From Trichoplax sp. H2 (Eukaryota > Placozoa > Uniplacotomia > Trichoplacea), in the NCBI GenBank assembly GCA_003344405.1, contig NOWV01000044.1, positions 62,001 to 126,000 of the forward strand: a stretch of 64,000 bases of DNA, in the 5' to 3' direction. Position 1 is the first letter of the stretch. Each line of letters begins with the position of its first letter. The notes beneath the pieces were generated by a model, which saw nothing but the letters and a program-made list of their open reading frames with translations, did not search any database and was not told the DNA's origin. Shown here in pieces: positions 1-12,990 of the stretch. The position numbers and the translations under genes are program-made.

Positions 1-353
1 AAAAAATAAAATATTAATATCTTTCCCTAAATCGCTCTAAATTTTGCCAACTGGTTGCTTTCCAATAGACGGAGTTGAGTACCTACATTTACAGTATAAG
101 TACATTAATTTATAGTAAAGAAATTCAAGATATAAAATTTTTCTTCTTAATCGTCTCTACAATATGCTTTAAAAGTAATCGCTACATATTCTGATCTTAA
201 AGTTTGTCAAACCAGTGAATAGGCATAAACGAGAAAGATCAAATTTTAATTTATATTACTCAAGAGAGGAAATTTGTCTAGCAATTACTAGTTTGTTATA
301 AAGTTAATAGTATTATCATGTGTAAATATCATTAAGTAGAAATTTTAATTTAG
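1..353. other. AT-rich DNA, probably intron of the carbonic anhydrase gene
   Basis: No exon could be recognised here. The first exon I can read, at 354, starts in the middle of the carbonic anhydrase fold, so this stretch should be intron. It could also hide the preceding exon, which should carry part of the zinc-binding histidine region, but no reading frame here resembles that part of the family. Confidence 0.4.
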
Positions 354-2165
354 ATAGGACAGGAAAACCCTGACTTAAAGGCTATTACTGATGTTATTAC
401 TGAAGTCAGGTATAAGGTAAGCAGACAGTGTTAGTATCTTATCTCTCATTAAAACTAATTTTATATCGTAACAGCTATTATATTAGTATTAGTGAATAAA
501 GTTTTGCAGCTATTGCTAAATGTGTTAAACCGCTTTTTATGTCTAAAATTAATTCTAGCCTTAAATCAGAGTCGTTTATGCATCTTCTTGGTCTCATTCA
601 ATCTTTCATAATTATTACACTTAATTTCTTTCAGGACGATATCCGTGAAATGCGCCTCCCATTCAATCCAATTCATTTGGTTCCTCGTGAAGGTTAGCAA
701 ACTATCAGTAATCATCAGGAAAAATATCGATAACATAATTTCCTATAATTTCCATACGCAGTTTTTCTGCAGTTTTAATTGCCGTCATAGGCACTCCATT
801 ATAACAATAACAGCAGAAATTTAACTTGTAAGCTCCAATATGTCTCTATCCATAATACACAATTAATTCTCCTTATTTGCACATCTGCAATGGAATCAGC
901 GGTAATGCATTAGCTTTGATATTAAACTAATACCTAAATTTGAGCTACCAAGAGCAGAGAGTATGATATTATTTTTGATACAAGTATCATGGCAATCAAG
1001 CACAGATATTAAAGTTATCACTACTAAGAGAAGAAAGTACAAAATAGCGAGTTGCTTTTACGAAAGTTATCTAATGGCTACTAAATGAGAAAAATCCTAG
1101 CTAAAAGTATCGTGATAATTAAGCAAGGATATTAAATTTATTACTGCTAAGTAAAGAAAGTGCAAAATAGCGATGTAGCTTTAACGGGAACTATCTAATG
1201 CCTATTAAATGAGATAGATCTTAGCGATATCTTCTTGTACTGTAATTAATTTATACCACTTGAAGAAGATCAAAGCAGAACTATAACATGATAAGAGCTA
1301 CATTTTTCAAGCGTAGATATTAAGCTAATCCTCACTAATTCACTAATTGAGTAATTTGGAAGCAGTGGTATCATGCTATTAAAGCTATTTGTAAACTACT
1401 TTATCTTGCTTAAGGCAGCCTTATAAATCATATAGTAAATCATATAGTAAATTATATCTTATACAGGCATACGTGATTATTGGACTTACGATGGCTCGCT
1501 TACTATTCCACCTTGCACTGAAAACGTAACATGGATAATATTTCGGTATCCACTTTCGATATCTGAAAGTCAGGTTTGACTTTGGAATACACCAAACGCA
1601 ACATTAACGATTATAACAACTGGCAAAATATAACTGAAAATTTATTCTTGATATAATTTTTATGATATGAGAGTAGTGTTATGCCCGCATACGATTGATT
1701 TTTAAGATAAATATTAATTCAATCATTAAAAACATAGCTACATTATTGCTCTTTTAATAGATTCAAGGATATCGATCATTGCGAGCTTTCTTTCGTCAAG
1801 ACCGACAAGACGTTGCCAGCCGCGAAGGCGCACTTTTTGATAACTTTCGACCTGTTCAATCGATGAATAACCGCCCATTAAGAGCTTCTTTCGAAATTGA
1901 TGTCTTTTCAGGCCTATTAAAGAATATTCCTCAATGGAAATTGGGGAATGTGATTCCTAAAGATTCAAGTGATTCTAAGCTGCAAGACCAGAATGAATCA
2001 AAACATGAGAATGGCAGTGCAGGCGATAGAAGATCCACCATATCTGACGATGGCTTATTTAAATCTTTAATATCATCAGCTAATAATTATACTCAAGAAA
2101 TTCCTATTACAGCTTCAAATAATCAAACTAATCGCCAGTTTCCTCTTCATACTGTAAAAGAATAG
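354..2165 (+). CDS. Alpha-carbonic anhydrase or carbonic anhydrase-related protein, C-terminal part
   Basis: Four exons join in frame: 354-416, 635-692, 1467-1573 and 1761-2165 (stop TAA), giving 210 residues. All have AG acceptors and GT donors. The exons follow the C-terminal half of the alpha-carbonic anhydrase fold in order: [23 protein letters not shown], then [20 protein letters not shown], then [17 protein letters not shown]. The SLTIPPC segment is the active-site wall that holds the family's conserved Thr. The zinc-ligand histidines lie upstream of the window, so it cannot be decided whether this is a catalytic enzyme (CO2 hydration) or an acatalytic CA-X/XI-like protein; the FRPVQ.LNNR-like end is strong in CA-X/XI. 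After the domain comes a polar Ser/Asn/Asp-rich tail of about 75 residues with no membrane anchor. The gene is 5'-truncated by the window edge. Confidence 0.87.
905..1345. repeat. Degenerate tandem repeat (about 123-bp unit) in a carbonic anhydrase intron
   Basis: Two clear copies start near 984 and 1107. They share, in order, a GTATC.TG..AAT.AAG segment, a GATATTAAA segment, an ACTGCTAAG-like segment, GCAAAATAGCGA and a TATCTAATG..TA.TAAATGAGA segment. Weaker pieces of the same unit (GATATTAA followed by CTAAT..CTAA) recur near 918 and 1313. The array lies wholly inside the 774-bp intron between the exons ending at 692 and starting at 1467. Confidence 0.6.
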
Positions 2166-3629
2166 CTCTATATATTTTCGCCGTTGCAAATAGATTCCAA
2201 AGTACGTATAATATAGATTAAGAGCAAAAAAGCCCAAGGATTCTTCAAAGTTACCCAAAAAATACCTATAATTGCTGCAAATCTGAATCATCCGATTCAG
2301 ATTGGAATTTAGCTCTCGTCAGCTTTTAAGAGTACAAGAGTTACCTTTACGTAACATTCGATTTAGAATCAGTAATCCCGTTTGAAGAATCGATTAAATA
2401 TCCAAGTACTAAAGAAGTAATGGTTAGTATTTCTGTATTTTGATACTATTCAGCAAGGGGAAACAAACCTAATTCCTAATCTTACTCCATCAATGCTGAG
2501 TTTACTTTAACTCAAAAATCGGTTGTAAAGGATAAGTTTTAAGGTAACATAATGCTTGTACACGAATTATAATTAATCACAACAGCTACCTATCATACTT
2601 TAATATTAATTGTATAAAATTTATATATTAAAGAGCATTAAACTTTATACACGAGTTGAACCACTATTTAGTTTCATGTTCCTTTTCACTCAATTAGTTA
2701 AAATGTATTTATTATTTCCAAAATGGCCAGCCAGTGCTGAAGAATGAGTTTTTAATAAGGATGTTAATTACTAATTTATTATAGCTGCAAGATCGATATG
2801 ATTGCTTAGTCTAGTTCATTATATTCCTAACGACTTCTCAAAAATATTTTTTTTGATATCTACATAAAGAAATCGTTATCAAGCCCTAAATCACCCTTAT
2901 TTTGAATGCATCATATCATAGTAAATGTCTACATGAATTGCTTTCTGATTACAGCAATTGGAATAATAACTGTGTATGCAAACTTTTTTACGAAATGTAG
3001 CGGCAACAAACTTGCAATAGATAGCATAAATTCTAATAAATATCGTTATAACATTCTCTCCAAATAAAGAATCGATGAAATAGCCTATAAAACAATTGAA
3101 TATCAGTTATTTCTGGTAGAAGATATTGATCTTATCCCAGTTTCTGAAATGTTCAGCATATATTACTTTCGCTCTCTAGCCTCTATAAATTAATAATCCA
3201 CTACAGTATTTGTTTTATCATTTGATGAGGTCCAGTGGCCTTAAAGATTATCAAATATATTACATTTCCTTGCACATAGGTTACAACATCCAGAAATTGG
3301 GTAATAGCCACTCGTCATTTCTTAACGCTAATACATTCCAGTCTTATTGTGTTCTTAAAGCTTTTATGATCTTAACATTGGATAAATATTACCGCCTATT
3401 TGCCATGGATTCTATCAACTATAGGATTCTAAGGATAGTTTTGCTTATCAAGCAAAGTAATTGGCATTAGTTTGCAATAGATAAGATAATCAAAGATGTG
3501 CGGCTAACGGCATGTTTCTTTTATTACACAGTTAGCATGTATTTCTGTACTAGTATGCTTTATTCCATGAATATTTCCTCTATTCGTTATTTGAGTTGAT
3601 TTAAAATAGCAAATAGAAAACAGATGAGT
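2166..3629. other. 3' flank of the carbonic anhydrase gene, no gene seen
   Basis: AT-rich sequence with stops in all frames. ATTAAA hexamers, for example near 2627, could serve as poly(A) signals for the upstream gene. An open frame at 3210-3470 has no recognisable family and looks like chance. Confidence 0.4.
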
Positions 3630-4440
3630 TTACAAAAACTCAAAGTAGCCATAGTTGGAGTAGCAGATAGTATCAATCCATTCTGGCAAGAGCCCTCTTA
3701 AACGAATGGGTAATTTCAGTATTCTACATGAACTCATTAAAATCGATACAGATGTTTCTTTTATGGCCTACATGATTCCTTTAATATGAACGCGTAAAGT
3801 TATAAAGACTCAAAGTAGTAAAGCTACCAAAATACTCTTGCATCAATACATTGTGGTAGGGATACGCTCCAAAGGAATGGCTAATTCAAAGTATCCCATA
3901 AACGCAATAAAATTGGTATAGGTCAAGAATGACATGATTCCTTCCCTGTAGACGCGTTAAGCCATATAGACTCAAAATGGTGTTGTAACCAAATTACTGT
4001 CGTAGTAATGTATCGAGGTAAGAATTCTCAATGTTAATGACTGATTCAAAATACTCCATTAACTGATTTAAATCGATACAGGTCAAAACTTGAGTGATTC
4101 CTTCGATATAAACCCGTAAAGCTATAAAGACTCAAAGCAGCAAAATAAGTCAAAAGTATCCATCTATCATGGTGAGAGTCCTCTCGAAATAGCAAATTTA
4201 ATATGTTGCATGAACTCATTAAATTCGATACTAGTGTTCCTATAATAGCCTTAATTTTTCCTTGAATAGGAAAACATAAAGTTATAAAGACTCAAAATAG
4301 CAATCTAAGCAAAACAGCATCTGTCCATCATAGCGAGAATCCTCTCAACATCAATGACTATCTCAATATGTCTCATGATCCCATTAGAATAGATACAGAT
4401 GTTTCCAGAATGACTTAAAGGACTCCTTTAAACTTATTCT
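3630..4440. repeat. Tandem array, about 160-bp unit, five diverged copies
   Basis: The anchor ACTCAAAGTAG (with variants) recurs at about 3638, 3809, 3970, 4130 and 4290, a spacing of 171, 161, 160 and 160 bp. Each unit also contains ATGAACTCATTAAAATCGATA-like, CAGATGTTTC-like and ATGATTCCTT-like segments in the same order. The copies differ by many substitutions and small indels, so the array is old. It has no coding potential. Confidence 0.75.
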
Positions 4441-7400
4441 CTATGTCTGATTTATTAATTACGACAGCTTTTCCAAATCAAATTAGCTTCTTAATAGGAT
4501 TGTTGAACTGATTTGAACTCTCATACTTCATGAAAGGGTCATATTATTGTCTAATGTTGTACAATATGCATTTCCCAGATCATCAATCATGTCTACTGTG
4601 GTTCATTCTTTCCAGATTTAACTTCAAACTTGTCAATCTCTTTGCCTAATGACAAACGTAAAAGTATTGCTTCTTAATTTATGTTGACAATAATACGGCA
4701 ATAAATGTTATTTCCTGCTGCTAATAAAATAGATTTGACAATGGTGGTGAAGAGGATAATCAATCTGTAGAAACTACTATTTTTTCTTGCCTAGCTTAAA
4801 TAAAAATAACGTTGAAAGAATTTACTCAAAAAGCTGCTATATTTAAACCGAAATCGATTGAAACGGTGATAATAACCATTAAAATTAAAAACAGCAATAT
4901 GAATAGTGAATAATATTTTATAATAAGCATGGAAGAAATACCATCTCTCAAAGTTGTTAATTGTTTTAGAGCTAACGAGAACTCTTTCGAAACATTCTAA
5001 TAATGGATTTATTTTCGTAATTATAATTGAAAGTTGAAGCCCTATTAATAAACTACAAAACATTCTGGAATTGATGTAGAAAAGTTCTGCTGGCCATAGG
5101 TAAAAATAAACATAAAATAAAAGAAAATGCCCTGGAGAGTAAAGGATTTCATCAAATTCCGTATTCTAGCAAATATCAATAGCTGCCATCACTGATGTCG
5201 ACGGTAATGCCGGTCAATGATCGGATAATGACATCAAAATTTAGTTACTAAGTATCAATATAGGATTTAAACATAACCAGTTTAAGCAATAAATCAATGT
5301 AAACGGTTATGAAATACTCGTATTTCCATCTTCTCCCTTAATAGGATAGACCGTTTCTGCTTCTAGCAGTAAAAGTGTCAATATGGAATAGAAAAAAGGA
5401 ATCATTCTTAACATTTAGCATGTTTTACTAGCCTGCCTATTTGCCTTTAGCGTACCTAGTATGCGTTAATCAAATGTAAACATTGATCTAGTACTTATTT
5501 CTATCATAAGACCCTTAAAGGAAGATCATCTACTCTATCGTCGATGTTGATCAGACATTCTATTAGCATATTTTATTCTCCACAGAGAATACTTGCATTA
5601 TATCATTATAGATGATTGGCAATACTATCATGCAAGTAGGTTATTTGACAAGAGGAATGTTTTCCTTTTTCAAAGTAAACCTCTTATTATGATTGCGTTT
5701 ACCTCCTCTATCACAACATAATTAACATACCGACCAGACAAATTAGACATTTCGATTTTTTTTGTGTCTGGTTTTGGATTGACATAAGTGTTAATAGACA
5801 TGATGGAAAAAGAATGAGTGTCTGATCTGATTGATAATAATATTGCCGAAAGGAGTGATTATAATCATGTCGGTCTGGAAATTGGGTAACACCTAAATTC
5901 TATTGTCTCGTTATTAAAAAGAATCAATTTCCCGGACGTGTGAGCCTTGAAAGCAATTTTCCCCTACAACCTCATACTCCCCACCTCTTCAACCTCCTTG
6001 TTGCGTACAAACTATTTCTTCAATATTATGTTATGCAATCTCGACCAAGTTTATTGAAAAATTTTAAAATAGCAATATCATTTCCAGCCCCAAACAGTTG
6101 CTAGGCCATGGAAGCTTGTTGTTATTCAGTAGCTCTAGCTGTGCTAGTTTTAGCAGTGATCTTTTATAGCCCTAAATTGCAGCGCTTTCTATGATCAATT
6201 TTTATCGATTCGATCTGCTACCAGAGGGAGTTTTATCCTATAATCATGATTGAAATAATTCTATACAACATTTCTAGCCTATAGGATATCATCATTAGCC
6301 TATGAATTTAAATAATTCTATAGCATTGATTGAAAACATTAAGTAGAAATGTTTGAGATTTTCCTGTAAGATCTTTTCAAGTAACATAAGAATAATTGAG
6401 TTGCTTATTTTTTCTCAAGTTATTTTATAGCTAGCTCAAGTATAAAACTAATGAATTCTACGCGACCGGTCAGTATTAAAGTTGGAGGTAATTCGTTTAT
6501 GAAACGTGAAAGTGGGAATAATTTTAATTTTAATGCTATCATTTCGGAAATTGTATTAAATTTAGTTGAGTTTTGGCTTTAGATTGTTTTATGATTGGTC
6601 AATCAAAAAAGATTTCGAATTAGAGGCTATAGATGTTGAGAGCTAGAATGGTTGTCAATTGATGCCTTATATAATCATCATAATCCTAGCATATAACATT
6701 TTAAAACGAGAAATATTTTCTTTAAGATTACAAATAAAATCCTCTTGGATGATAGGGCCTATCTATGAAAAGTACCTTTAATAATGGTTACTCCATGATT
6801 GAATACCCTATTTTTCACATTGCATCAAAGCTACTTGAGTTATTGGAATAAATTATTTTATCCACATAATATGAGTTAGATATGATAGGATGTTAAATTC
6901 TTGAAGAATATTTTTCGTAAATGCTTCCTATAGCCATCATTATATCCACTGTTATTGTGCTTCATAGCAAAGAGTACAAGATACCTTACTAGATATAACC
7001 AAAACTTAAATTAGACCTTAAAACTATTTATTCCTAGGCGTTTCTACCTACATACGATTTCTACTTCATTTAGGTATAGCCTCTATCTAACCGAGGTTAA
7101 GTAGAAATAAAAGTAAAATAATCCAACCCAAGATAGTAAAACTTTGATAGAATGACACCCTTTCACGGATTCCATAAGATGGCCTCGACAGTCAGCCGCT
7201 ATGGGTACATAATTGATCTAGTTACTTCCAGCTTTAAGATTGATTTCATTTTGGACTGTTAACCTGAGAAAAATTATCCTCTTGATTCATACTAATATAA
7301 CTATTTACAGATATAAGCGATCTAAGAGTACGATTGCAATCTTACTCTACATACTAAAAAATCTTCCAAATCGCGGGAATTAGATTATTCATTTATTTGA

Positions 7401-10059
7401 GAATTACTGGTAGCTAATATTTAGTCAACTACGCCGTTGAAGTTTTCATGCAGCATGCAACGTTCATGCATGGTCTACTTTTATTACTGATTACGATAAA
7501 ATCGAAAATTAAGACAGTTTTCTGTCATTCTCCTGTATTACTCTACCTGATTTATGGCAATAGTGCTCATCATTTTATTTAAAGGCATATATATCATAAA
7601 TACTTTGATTATTTTCAATGGGAAAGCATTGCTTAATCATCGTTTTTGATGAAGTCTTAATAGAATAGTTTAAAGTAACTCCTTCATCTTCGCCAATCTC
7701 TTTACCTTGGGAATGGTTATAGAACGAGTCTATAAATATTCATGAATTATAAAGGGTTACTAAATACGGAGATCGATACAGAATTATAATGAAACAAATA
7801 GGGATGGGATAACGAAGTAAATTTCATATACTAACTAGGTTACTTGTTCAGTTTCTTCAAACTACATTTATGGGTAGTCATGATTAAAAGCTAAAAACAC
7901 TTATTTCCAACTAGTCAACTAGTAGGCTCTGAGTGTCAAAATATCTGTCCAAAAAAGTGAGAAGAGAAAGTTTGTTAGGATTTTACTTTACTTTCAAATA
8001 AGTTATTTATTTCAGTTTGAACAATCGCTCCAAACAGGAGATTTGAATTTAAATATTTTAATAACTATTATTAGAGAATAAAACTTTCTGTTCAGTTTCC
8101 TCATAAGACGGGATTAATGGAACATCTCTGTACGCTTCTTTTTTTTTGGTGTTACATGTCAAAGCCTTTAAAGCGAATATACACCCATCTGCAAGAGTAC
8201 TTTAAAAAACTTCAAGTAAGCAAAACTGAAATAGATGCACTCTTAGCGAACGATATATAGTTTATATTACGTAAAATTAATACTAAAGAGTAATCACTAA
8301 ACCGGGAAGAGACTCTAATTCCCATGTATCGATGAGATTGTATTCAGCCAGAGCCAAAAGATACCATATTCATAATTCATGCCGGTATAATAAATTGATT
8401 TTTAAAGTAAGCTTAGAAGTACAAGTTAAATCATATCACTATAAATACCCTAATAAATAGATATGTAAAAAGGTAGCGATATAGAAGGCTTTCCTTATAA
8501 TTAAGTTGTTGAATTCAAAGTTGTTTCCCAGTAGGTAAATTAGACAGAAAACATAGAAGCAGTCTCTGAGTGTTTATAGACTATTTTTGCTACTGTTTGA
8601 TCTGTTTCTTTCGTTCTATTTTATATCATTTTTACGCTCAATTTGGTCAGCAATCACATTCTATCAGGTAAATTATTCTGCTCACTTACAGAAACAAAAA
8701 TCTCTTTTAAAATTGCGGCAAAACGTCTATATTTAACGTAAACTACAAGGTCTAGATGTTGACAGAGGAGTGGAGGAATGCTTGTACAGCAATTAGCCAG
8801 CATAGTTAGGATTACTTCAAGAAATGCAGCACTTACTGCAAAGAGCTAAAATGAATAGTCTATTCTAACTCAATCCTAGTCATAGCATTCTTCATCAAAT
8901 CGATTTGCTATTGCTACAGAAGGCAAAAGATTTTCGATAAAACGAAGAGATGACTAGCGTTCTTTGGCTAGTATCACGTAAAGAATCACTATCAGTCTTG
9001 GCAATAGTGGTTTGTGCATAGTAAACTTCCGAACATGGAAGCATTCCGTAATTCAGTGGATGAAAGATGGCTTGGTAGTAATAAAATGTAATAAAATAAA
9101 TATGACCAAACCCACTAAATGTTGACATTTCCTTCCGAATACAGTTAACAGAAGAATAGGAGAGAAGGATGAGAAAGATCATTTCCTAATCGCCAATACA
9201 TGTACCAAATTAAAACTATCAACTTTAGCCATAATCTTAGTTTAATGAACTCGATGGGGATTATATGAAATTTTGAACTGGAAAAAACAATTTGAGAAAT
9301 GGTGAAGCCCTATATATTATATATATGCCAGAGTTCTGAACACTTCTTTCTAGAACGCAGTTAATATTTTAATACGAGAAGGATTTAGCTAATGATTTAG
9401 CAAATAAGAGAATCATTGGTCTACGTAAGATATGAAAAACTTTTTTTCAAATTGCTATGAGTTACTTTTCAATTCGAATTTGCCCATCCCATTCTATTTG
9501 CATAAACGGAGTAATTCGAAGACAGGAAGAAAACTGGCAGACAGATGTCACATTTCAAGGCCATCGCATGATAGCTGTATCCTCCTTTTATCTACTACTT
9601 CTATTCTGATGTTGAGATTTTTTAATGACAAAGATTCTTTCTGATATCCAGTCACGCCATCATTTTTCAGAGCAATCTTATCGCGAATTGAAAATAATCT
9701 GTTTTCAGTACAACCTTCGTGGAGGCAATGTTTCTAAAGTTAAATGATAAATAACTCGTTGACAATCACGATGATTGATTAAGAATGAAGAGAAACAGTG
9801 TTTTTTAGCCAATACGAATGGCCAACATAATCGATAATAGTGTACTGCAGGTGGAAATGCAGGCAATGTTACTAATCGAAATAATAAATATATCTATGAG
9901 CAAAATGACCTATTAAGAATAGCTATATTGGCAGTATTCCTAAACTAAAAGGCCAAATTTCTCAATGGATGTCGTCATGACAGGTTATAGTGTATTACAA
10001 ATTGAGATCCAGATAATGTTAGGGATCATAACGACAAAGGAATAAACCGTTGTCATTTT
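4441..10059. other. AT-rich intergenic DNA
   Basis: No conserved protein or RNA gene recognised on either strand. The longer open frames (4791-5063 minus, 8895-9182 minus, 9432-9644 plus) lack family resemblance, repeated composition or plausible splice context and fit chance expectation. One short hydrophobic ORF at 6108 is listed separately. Confidence 0.4.
6108..6194 (+). CDS. Possible 28-residue single-pass membrane micropeptide
   Basis: The ATG sits in a favourable GGCCATGG context and opens a 28-residue frame that starts MEACCYS. It continues with about 14 hydrophobic residues (VALAVLVLAVIF) and ends in a basic tail (PKLQRFL) before TGA. This layout resembles a short tail- or signal-anchored peptide. 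There is no homology evidence, and short hydrophobic ORFs arise readily by chance in such DNA, so the call is weak. Confidence 0.12.
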   Translation: MEACCYSVALAVLVLAVIFYSPKLQRFL

Positions 10060-10625
10060 GATAGAGTGTTACTGTGCTGTAGTAGTTCTATGCAATGGAG
10101 TATGAAAGTGGGCATTATTTATTTCCATTCTGATCTATTTAGCTAAGGCAGTATAGAGCAATCGATGAAACAGGAATATTATCTAGCTTAATAAAGAATT
10201 CTTAAAACGAATTACAGTACTTCTGCTAGAGATAAATTATTTTGCCCTGGCCTACAGTGCTGCAGTAGTTCTGCATGCGTAATTAGACCATGAAAAGTGG
10301 CACTTTTTATTTCCACTCTGATCAATGTAGCTATAAAACATTACGCAATCAATCAAAGAGGTCTATCATCTAGCTATATAAAGAATTCATTTTTGTAACG
10401 AATAGCTATTACTATAGAGCATTTTTCCCTCTTTTAGCCTTTAGTGCCATAGTAGTCCTTTATACTAGATTAGGAAAGGTGGCACTTTTTATTTCTATGC
10501 TGATCCATTTAGCTATGGCAATATAGTACAATCAGTGAAAAAAGGCTATCATCTAGCTGGATAAAGAAGCAATTTTTGTGACGAATAGCTATTACTTAAG
10601 ATCAATTTTTGCCCTATTTTGACCA
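10060..10625. repeat. Tandem array, about 185-bp unit, three to four copies
   Basis: The anchor GTGGCACTTTTTATTTCCA (first copy diverged to GTGGGCATTATTTATTTCC) lies at about 10108, 10297 and 10479, a spacing of 189 and 182 bp. Each copy is preceded by a GTGC.G.AGTAGTTCT segment and followed by CTGATC.ATTTAGCTA, a CTATCATCTAGCT segment, an AAAGAATTC segment and CGAATAGCTATTACT. A fourth partial copy fades out near 10620. Confidence 0.75.
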
Positions 10626-11164
10626 GCACTCGTATTCAGCTCGGATGTACAATGTAAGGCGATCAATGGGCCATGGAATAGTAAAAATAGAAGATTGGAG
10701 TGCTCCGTGTATAGGCTAAATAGCATCCGTTGAATAAAGGATATTAAATGGGTAGAAAAGACTGGATAGAATAGATTGGTGTGATGTTAGCATCCATTGT
10801 GTCACAATATATTCATTTTAGCTATGTCTCTGACGAGCACAATCAACTCGAGAACAGTGCTAGATTGATGGACAAAATAATTCACTTATATTTAATAACA
10901 CCTCGACTTGCTATACGTATTATCTTGCTATTTGATGAGCAAAAGAATTATTTGATAATTTGGAGCTAAAGAATAGTTGATACTAGGTAAATCTATAAAT
11001 AAAATTATAGTTGATGGAAGCCATTGAACAAGTCGGCTGAAGATCGGCTAGAAATCCGCACTGTACTCCAAATAAGAATTATCAGAATAATTACTAAGGC
11101 TACCCCCAATCCTTTATCCCCTATATGTGTAATAATTAACACTCGATTACTCTTTCAATTCAAA
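10626..11164. other. Spacer between arrays
   Basis: No gene recognised. Two 62-codon open frames, at 10781-10969 and 11024-11212, show no family similarity; the second runs into the next repeat. Confidence 0.35.
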
Positions 11165-11490
11165 GACAAAGTATCGGAAAATAGTCTGGATTTTTCATTC
11201 AAAAAGATATAATTCGACGTTCATTACAAATCCGAAGGGTACTATGAATTCACTACTATTTCAAGCTAGGTGACGAAAAACATATAATTAGCTCTTTAAG
11301 TATCGATCTATTGCCTATTTTCAAGTTCATGCAAAAAGTCTTCGACTATAGCCTGAACTTTTCAATAAAAAAACTACCAATAAAGTTACGATAGGTGTAA
11401 TTAGAGATTCATTACAAATCCAAAGCACGTAATCTGAATATAACCACTATTTTAAGACAAGAAAAGATTATAATTAGGCCTTTAGTCAAG
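11165..11490. repeat. Two-copy diverged direct repeat, about 187 bp
   Basis: The segment TTCATTACAAATCCGAAG at 11220 recurs as TTCATTACAAATCCAAAG at about 11406. Around it lie matching ACTATTTCAAG/ACTATTTTAAG and CATATAATTAGCTCTTTA/TTATAATTAGGCCTTTA segments. The upstream stretches (GTCTGGATTTTTCATTCAAA and CCTGAACTTTTCAATAAA) also align, so the two units abut. Confidence 0.6.
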
Positions 11491-11749
11491 AGTTCACTTG
11501 AAAAAAGCAATGGATCACGACCGAGCAAGAGACGATTTAAACTTGTTTCTCTATGAAATGATAATTATATCCGTAATAACATAGGTATATTATTTAGTGC
11601 ACTTGCATTATTTATTGTATACTTCGTTTAAGCTATGCTACTGATGCATGTGTACAAAGAATTTGATGCATAATAACTGCAGCTGCTATGCTTACAAATA
11701 TCTACTAGAAAGTAATGGATTAATTCAAGTCGAGTTACTTTGGATAACA

Positions 11750-12990
11750 ATTATCTGTCTAGCCAGGTAGCTATTACCAAAATGATTGATTGACTGACAG
11801 CAGTCTAGGGAAAAAGTTGATTGATAGAAGTACTGACGCATTGACAACTACTTTCCCAAATAACTTGTGAAAAGTGATTGACTGCGGCTTAGAAATTTTC
11901 GATAATAAAGGGTCTATCAAACGATCATGACAGTATGAATCTATTCATATTTAATAATCTGTTAGAAAAGAACTACGATTAACTGTCGTCTAGAAAGTTT
12001 TTAATGAAAGAGTATCTGTATCATTAGAATCTATACAAGTATCTATCCGTACTCAATTATGGTATCTGTTAGAAAAGAACTACATATAAATAACTGTAGT
12101 CTAGAAAACCTTTCTAATGAAAGAGTGTCTGTATCATTATGATATATACGTGTATTTATCCATCTTCAATTATAGTCTCTGTTAGAAAAGCACCATAATT
12201 AATTGTAATCTAGAAAGTCGATACTCAAAGAGTGTCTATAAAATGACGGTTTCAGTAGAAGTCTATCTATACTTAGTTACTGTATCTGTTCCAAAAATAA
12301 CTACGATGGACTATCGTTTAGAAAGTGTTGAGTGATAGTGTCTATAAAAATGATTATGCATTATAGTTCTATCTATCGACGTTCAACTACAATATCTGTT
12401 AGGAAAAGGAAGACCGTAAACTAGACAATTTTAAACCAAGAAATCTGCATGCAATTATTATTCTATTACAGTTGTGCACAATCTATCCAGTCTAGACAGT
12501 TTTTTGATGATTAATGAGTGCCTGCGAAATGATTATTATGCCCTATCGAGCTCGATGGCAGTTAAACCTTTAGAAAATGCACTTAATTCGAGTATGCAAG
12601 TTTTTACCTAAGAAATCATAATTGTGGTATCTAATAAGACGGATAGACATTATAAAAGTGATTGACTGAGGCTTGAAAGGTTTGGATGAATTAATGCCTA
12701 AAAAATGCCAATTGCGCTACTATCCATGTCATTTCATGTTAGAATAGAAGGCTAGTTGACAGGAGTCTAGAAAATTGCCGATGAATGAGTGCCTATTGAA
12801 TGACAACCATCTATCAAGTCTAATATTTATAGGAAAAGCAATTGATTGTAGTCTACAGATTGAAGGATAAAAGAGTAGCTATCGAATGATTGTCTGTAAT
12901 ATTGGCCAGATAGCCTTTAGGAAAGTGATTGATTATAGTTTAGAATTAATTGGACAAAAGACTACCTATGGCATGATTATTACTTACGGT
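11750..12990. repeat. Tandem array, about 107-113-bp unit, roughly ten copies
   Basis: The anchor TCTGTTAGAAAAG occurs at 11958, 12065, 12178, 12285 (as TCTGTTCCAAAA) and 12395, a spacing of 107, 113, 107 and 110 bp. Each copy then has a GTCTAGAAAGT segment, AAAGAGTGTCT and a TATCTATCC..ACTCAA segment. More divergent copies, recognised by GTCTAGAAA, TGATTGA and GAGTGCCT, extend both ways from about 11750 to 12990. It is non-coding, with stops in all frames. Confidence 0.75.

Noticed and set aside
11750-12990. CRISPR-like regular repeat
   Set aside because: Repeats are diverged along the whole unit, with no constant repeat/variable spacer structure, and the DNA is an animal nuclear genome.
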